Assembly: GCF_023159225.1 (NCBI RefSeq)
Contig: NC_063181.1
Coordinates: 13,475,606 to 13,539,605, forward strand
Direction: 5' to 3'
DNA: 64,000 nucleotides
Origin: Perognathus longimembris pacificus
Taxonomy: Eukaryota > Chordata > Mammalia > Rodentia > Heteromyidae
Below are positions 58,790 to 64,000 of the stretch, one piece after another. The position numbers and the translations under genes are program-made. The notes below the pieces were generated by a model. The model searched no databases, was not told where the DNA came from, and saw only the letters and a program-made list of their open reading frames with translations. Each line of letters starts with the position of its first letter. The first letter of the stretch is position 1.

Positions 58790-59340
58790 ATTCATTAAAA
58801 TATCCATGGGCCAGGCTCCATGGCCCTGGCCACTGGTAGATTAAAATAAAGACATAGTCTCTGTTATAATTTAGTTTTTAGAGAGATAATTATGGTAGCA
58901 ATATACTGTAGTTTCATACAAAATGTTGAACCCACCATGGAAGAGTGACTTTGGTCAAGGTCATTACACATGTAATATAAGCTGTGGGTTGAAAAATGGC
59001 CAGTGTTGCTACATCACATAGAACCCTAGCAAGTGAAAAAAATGTGAAAGGAAATCGAGAGTACTCTAGAAAGTAGCTCAGTATGATAATATCCTAACCC
59101 AAGCCATACCTACGTGTGACAGAATTACTTCATAATGATTGTGTGAGTGTGCGTGTGTTCATGTGCATGTTTGTCTAGGTGCGGTGTATGTAGGGGGACC
59201 AGGAGTAATAGAAATAATGATGTTGAATGTGTGTGGATACTGTAGTGTTACAGGAAAGGTGGCTAAAGAGAGGCAGATAGGTAAACTAACTATAATCAGG
59301 TTTTCTCCTCAACGAATTTTTTTAACTCTCCTTCTAGATT
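58790..59340. other. Unique sequence with a degenerate GT-rich patch at 59138-59180
   Basis: No gene or recognised interspersed repeat. Confidence 0.4.
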
Positions 59341-59358
59341 AAAGAAAATACAAGTTGT

Positions 59359-59633
59359 TAGGCATTGGATAAATTTCTTGTACTGTTTGTTACCTCGTCC
59401 CTCATTCCCCCCTCCCTTCTCCCCCTTTCCCTTTCCCCCCATGAGGTGTTCAGTTCACTTACACCAAACAGTTTTGCAAGTATTGCTTTTGTAGTTGTTT
59501 GTCTTTTATTTTTTTACCCTGTGTCTCTCGATTTTGGTATTCTCTTTCAATTCCCTAGTTCTAATACCAACTGTAACCTCTCTGTACATCAGTATGATAA
59601 TAAGTATTTGAAAAAAATAAAATAAATTAAAAA
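59359..59633 (+). mobile_element. 5'-inverted (twin-primed) LINE-1 3' end
   Basis: 59359-59569 is the reverse complement of the L1 3' UTR (from 'taggcattggataaatttct' back to 'agttctaatacca'). From about 59570 the sequence switches to the sense 3' terminus ('actgtaacctctctgtacat') and an A-rich tail. Perfect 18-bp TSD aaagaaaatacaagttgt at 59341-59358 and 59634-59651, with a TT/AAAG target. The inverted and direct parts are adjacent in the L1 consensus with only a few bases lost, the signature of twin priming. Confidence 0.93.
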
Positions 59634-59654
59634 AAAGAAAATACAAGTTGTAAG

Positions 59655-61830
59655 GTTGTTGTATAGATGCTAAAAATGATCAACACATCTACATATTTGT
59701 CTGAAGCATAAAAATCTGTCCTTGGCTTAAGTGTTATGTCACATAGGAAAAACAATAAGAACAGCATCTATTGTACTTTTACTATGTCTTTATACGTTTT
59801 AAATATTAAAACTAACCTGTCTTCTTTGACTTTGCTCTACAAGTAAAGAGAGGCATGATGATTTCATACCATCTCCAGGGACCATCAAAGATGAGATTGA
59901 AACCCAAATAGCTTGATTCAGTCACTTACATTCTTAACTATATTCTTTCTTTCAAGTTTTAAATTTTATTAGTTAATTTTCAAGGTAAATAGTAATATGC
60001 TGCACAAAATAATTTTACAAGTCCATCCTAAATTGACTTACTTACCAAATATTGTAAATTATGTTCTAAGAATAAAATAAAGTTAGTGAATGAGTCTCCC
60101 TCATGGATAATGTATGCACAACAATTCTGTACAATATATATGAGAAAGTGTGAGGTTCTAAAAGCATTGGAAAGATCTCTTTTAATTTCTTAATTAATTC
60201 TATGTCAAAATATGCATTTTATTCTTTATATTCCCCAATGGCATTTGTGCAAGGGAATTATAAAAATCTCCTGGCATTCATAATCATATGTGCATGGACA
60301 TCTTAGGAGTAGGCTCAAAGATGTTGTCAGATATAAAAATGAAAAATCTGAGAAGGTCTGAAGTACATTTTTAAAAGAGAACTAAACCTTGCTGCTTTCC
60401 TCTCCAAAATGTACCAGTTTTTAAAACTTTCAAAACTATTAATGACTTTTCAAAGCTTCCCACAAAATTGTTTTGTCAGAATCCATTCATGAGGAACGAC
60501 CTATATCCCCTGATAGAACCTAATTTATGCTTCTTGCTGTGTTTTCTTTGAACATTCCTAGATTTAATTATCTGGAATAAACTGTTCCTTTTGACAAGAA
60601 ATAGTTTTTCTTGGTTATACTCCTTCACTATAGACATTTAGAGTCAAGATCCAAAAGAAATGGGAAAAGAAATCTTTAAAGACTAAATATGCCAAGAAAA
60701 CAAATGTCCATAATGCCTGGTGAGAAGGGCTATTTCTTTAGTGTTAATCAGTAATCAGATGCCAAGAGTACATAAGAAAGGAAAAAAATTCAGACGTAAT
60801 AGCCAATTTCTCTGTGAATGTGTGATTAATATTGTCAATCAATTGAATCTTGTATGCAGTTTAGAATGTTGTTAATTACAGTCCAGGGGAAAGCAAATTC
60901 AATATCAAACACTTTGAAGCAAAAGCAAATGGGATTTTATGGTGCTGGCAAACTGTAATGTGTTGTGAGCAGTGCTGTGCGACTTCGTCCATTAGCATAG
61001 TTGTTTATGCACTTAGTGATATGATATTTAAAATGTGCTGTAATGTGGGTATTAAATTAGATCAGAACTGTGTTTTCCAGTTCCGGGTTGAGAGCCATAT
61101 GTACTGTAAAGATAAAAGGATTTAGACAGTTGAAAAAGCAATAACTAGAGTTAAAAATTCCTCTGATGAAGAAAGCCTGGGTATGCATTATCTGGGGGAA
61201 GCAGGGAAACTTTCATCAAGCATAGTTCTTCCAAAATGCATAGATGGCAAAAATGCCTTTTAATCCTGGTCCTCTATTCTGCCCTTTTTCAAACCTCCTA
61301 TTCATGGTGCTTTGCCTTATATATACCTATGTTTGTCTCAAATAGTCAACTGCTTACTATTTAAGATATTTTATGATCTAAAGTCAGGGAATGGATAGTT
61401 GCCCATCAGTACTGGCTCAACCCCTTGCCCTTGCTCTCTTTCATCAAGCGGCTGATGAGGAGATGACATCATCTAAAGAGTCTCCATGACCCTGGCAATG
61501 ACAACTGCAAACACGTTTTCTAGTTCTCTCAACAATTTCTTCTTTGCATAAGCTGACCTTCCTTTTATGTTAAGAATGTCCCTCAAGACCAGGCATTACT
61601 AAGGAGCCATTAAAGTAACATTGAGTAATATTAGAATCAATAGTAAGTCTTAGCTTGCCTTCCAGTTCCAGAACAAACATAAAGGACAGAGGGTAACTGG
61701 CGCCCACAGGTCATCTTAGAAATGGGAAGCCCCCTGGGAGTAATGTATGAGTGTCAAGAATTCCTGAGGGAATCTTTGGGGCACTGGGTTAAGGGTGAGA
61801 TTTAGAAGAATAACTGGAACGACATTTTGC
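59655..61830. other. Unique sequence with a candidate conserved block at about 60800-61130
   Basis: No gene. About 60800-61130 is repeat-free, with motifs such as 'tgtgattaatattgtcaatc', 'tccattagcatagttg' and CpGs ('gtgcgacttcgtcc'), resembling homeodomain/POU-site-rich enhancers. This is composition-based inference only. Confidence 0.3.
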
Positions 61831-61832
61831 CT

Positions 61833-61912
61833 AAGGTTTTGCAAATAAAGGGATTGGCATAATAACAAGAACAAGGTTTTAGGAATAAAGGAATTGGAAT
61901 AATAACAAGAAG
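61833..61912. repeat. Two tandem 40-bp units
   Basis: Unit 1 is 61833-61872 and unit 2 is 61873-61912. Both begin aaggtttt and contain aataaagg, attgg and ataataacaagaa. They match at 34 of 40 positions. A local duplication of non-repetitive sequence. Confidence 0.85.
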
Positions 61913-62127
61913 AACAGTGGAAATTCTTCTCTTTCTGATTGGCGGCATATAAAAATGATAAGCACCAGAAATAAAAAAAGATAACCAAGGAATGCTTCAC
62001 TCCGTGCCAAATCTCATGATGTTTCTGTCCTATGTTTTAGGTCCATTTCTCTTGGAAGTCCATGTTAACCTCTTTCTGTGTTGGATTTTGAGGTATGAAG
62101 GCAGAGGAGAAAATTTGGAAATGGAAC

Positions 62128-62315
62128 AGACTTGAGTCAAAGTTCTAGCTCCACAATAGAGGTAATTACAACAATTTAATTTCAATATATTCCATTGAAA
62201 GTCTATGGGTAATATCATCTTTATAGGGTTTTGTAAAAATTAATAGATAGAGAACATATTAATTTTCCAAGTCATACCTCTGGCTTTTTATGAGCCCTCA
62301 ATAAACACAAATTTG
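62128..62315 (+). mobile_element. MIR element (sense)
   Basis: Sense MIR order: 'agacttgagtcaaagttcta' and 'gctccac' (B-box side), 'gggtaatatcatctttatag' and 'gttttgtaaaaattaataga' (core), then 'gagccctcaataaacac' (the usual 'gcgctcaataaatg' end). All main landmarks are in place, so the call is better than for the other MIRs here. Confidence 0.65.
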
Positions 62316-62526
62316 CTGCCTTCATTTAGTTTGCTACCTAAAAATGTTCAGCTAAAGGAAAATAAGTTCATCATTTTTGTGTTCACAGTCTTTTGTTCAT
62401 ATTTTTCTACATCTCCACCATTCGTTCATCTACTCATTCATATAACTATTGTTAGACATACTAATTTATATTAAGTTAATATATAGTTAACATGAAAAGA
62501 AGCCAATACTAATTCAGGATTTGCAT

Positions 62527-62529
<3 letters not shown>

Positions 62530-62577
<48 letters not shown>
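62530..62577. repeat. (CA)n microsatellite, 48 bp
   Basis: About 24 uninterrupted CA units, the longest dinucleotide run in the window. Confidence 0.95.
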
Positions 62578-62581
<4 letters not shown>

Positions 62582-62693
62582 ACAAAATCCAGTACAGAAG
62601 ATCTCTTTGATGACAAGATAACATCCGGTCAACTTGCTTGTTTCCTTTTGGAAAATTTCACTTGACAAGGGAATAAAGATTTAATAGGAGGAG

Positions 62694-62880
62694 GTTGGGG
62701 ATATGGCCTAGTGGTAGAGTGCTTGCCTCATATACTTGAAGCCCTGGGTTCAGTTCCTCAGCACCACATATATAGAAAAGGCCAGAAGTGGTTCTGTGGC
62801 TCAAGTGGTAGAGTGCTATTGAGTAAAAAGAAGCCAGGACAGTGCTCAGGCCATGAGATGAAGCCCCAAGACAGGAAAAA
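62694..62880 (+). mobile_element. IDL-Geo SINE, partly deleted Geo arm
   Basis: ID-like monomer with A box TGGCCTAGTGG and a B box decayed to GGTTCAGTTCC. In Geo, 'gctagccttgagc' is reduced to 'gctattgag'. Tail A10. Imperfect TSD, aaagatttaataggaggag ending at about 62693 and aaaaatctaataggagaag at 62881-62899, 16 of 19 matching. An older copy. Confidence 0.88.
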
Positions 62881-62899
62881 AAAAATCTAATAGGAGAAG

Positions 62900-64000
62900 C
62901 AGGAACCATAATATGTTGGCTAAGAGAAAGACAGTGAAAGAACCAAAGAGATGAATAAGCAAAATCTATGCCTAATGCAAAGTTGTTGGGAGCAAAGCAG
63001 TGAGAATAAAGAACTAATGCATCCTGAAAGGCAGAAGACAAACATGCATACATCTTCTCCAAATTCTGAATAGTATTTCTGTTCTAGCCTCTAACCATTC
63101 AAATTGTAGTACAGTTATTTTTCTGGGGGCCTCCTTATGCCCATTTATTCCTCCACTCCCATGCCAGATCTATACTTACAGTATCTGAGTGAATTCATAT
63201 CCAAATTTTAAGCCTTACAGAAACATCATGTCAATGATAATGTACATTAAATTATTTTATCATGCATAGCTTTAAGTACGTATGCAACTTAGCACCCTTA
63301 TAAATAATAGGCGTGATTAGTGTTCCATTAGTAAACATTTGAAATATTATAAATGACAATCAACATTCTAAGGACAGCTGTAGAGTCAGTGTAGAAAAAT
63401 GTCATGAAAAGCTAGCCAATGTAGCTCATCAATTAGTAGACCATTTGTTCATCTGCTTTTTGAGATAAGTCTATATACATTTCAACAATCATCCCATAGT
63501 TTATGTCAAAAACCAACCCAAATAAAACTCAATCCTTGATTCTTGACCATGTAAAAACCTTGATTCCTGACCTAACCAAAGCATGGATCCTATGTCGAGT
63601 TTGCTGTTGTTGTTGTTTTGTTAAATCACATTCTCTCACTGAATTTCCTCACAGTTGATGATGTGTTCTCTACAGAGAAGAAATCCTATTAGTTAAATCA
63701 TTGGTGTTCCTACCAGAGGCTGAATAAGACACAATGACATTTCATTTCTTATTACAAAGTAGCCAAACATGCAACGTGATCTGTATATAAGACTCTAAAA
63801 CTTTGTGACATATTATTTTATTATTTCATTTAGGTAACAAAGTATATATACTACTTTATCTCAGGCTCATTTTATGATTATATTCAATACAGGATTATCT
63901 TAAGACTTTTACCAGTTATACTGAAATAAATGATCCTCTCAAACTGGGTTTTACATTTTGGCAAATACAAATGCATTATATTCATTATTAATTCATATTA
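62900..64000. other. Unique AT-rich sequence to the window end
   Basis: No gene or recognised repeat. A short (TTG)n lies at about 63604-63620. Confidence 0.4.

Noticed and set aside
59750..59930. MIR-like sequence
   Set aside because: Lacks the conserved core order seen at 62128 and 12325.

Overview
This window is AT-rich mammalian nuclear DNA. I found no intact protein-coding gene, exon chain, tRNA or rRNA gene, CRISPR array or bacterial-style operon. It reads as intergenic (gene-desert) or deep intronic sequence, and almost all recognisable content is interspersed repeats. The best taxonomic marker is a dimeric SINE present in about ten copies. Its left half resembles a rodent ID / tRNA-Ala unit, with A box TGGCCTAGTGG and B box GGTTCGATTCC. 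Its right half is the 'Geo' monomer. I recognise this as IDL-Geo, known from Geomyoidea (pocket mice, kangaroo rats, pocket gophers). I therefore infer a geomyoid rodent and cannot assign the genus.

Layout. 1-4.8 kb: old L1 3' end, a B1/ID-type SINE, a 7SL-headed SINE. 4.82-5.36 kb: GC-rich solo LTR. 5.4-8.9 kb: mostly unique sequence. 8.4-14.7 kb: L1 3' ends, including a long inverted L1 arrangement at 11.1-12.2 kb, plus MIR and IDL-Geo copies. 14.7-24.2 kb: SINEs, microsatellites, and a nested L1 at 20.85-21.68 kb. 24.2-25.3 kb: older L1 ORF2/3' UTR. 26.3-29.9 kb: three IDL-Geo copies with clear target-site duplications (TSDs). 32.17-32.28 kb: a palindrome with a CTCF-like motif. 32.66-33.70 kb: a 5'-truncated L1 whose ORF2 C-terminal reading frame is still open. 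34-43 kb: L2, MIR and unique sequence. 42.5-50 kb: SINEs, two MaLR-like LTRs, an L1 3' UTR. 51.93-52.56 kb: an ERV1-like solo LTR. 53.07-53.13 kb: a poly(A)-only insertion between perfect repeats. 56.7-62.9 kb: SINEs, a 5'-inverted (twin-primed) L1, MIR. The rest is unique AT-rich sequence in which a few blocks look like candidate conserved non-coding elements.

The elements act together only as retrotransposition machinery and its cargo. L1 supplies the reverse transcriptase and endonuclease, and the SINEs and the poly(A)-only insertion carry L1-type hallmarks (A-tails, 9-19 bp TSDs, TT/AA-type target sites). The most interesting points are the SINE architecture (one Geo right arm behind two different heads, and Geo itself looking like an ID-type unit with about 19 extra nucleotides), the twin-primed L1, the poly(A)-only insertion, and the palindrome. 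I found nothing that supports a new enzymatic or defence system here. Family names for old repeats are from memory and were not checked with a repeat library.
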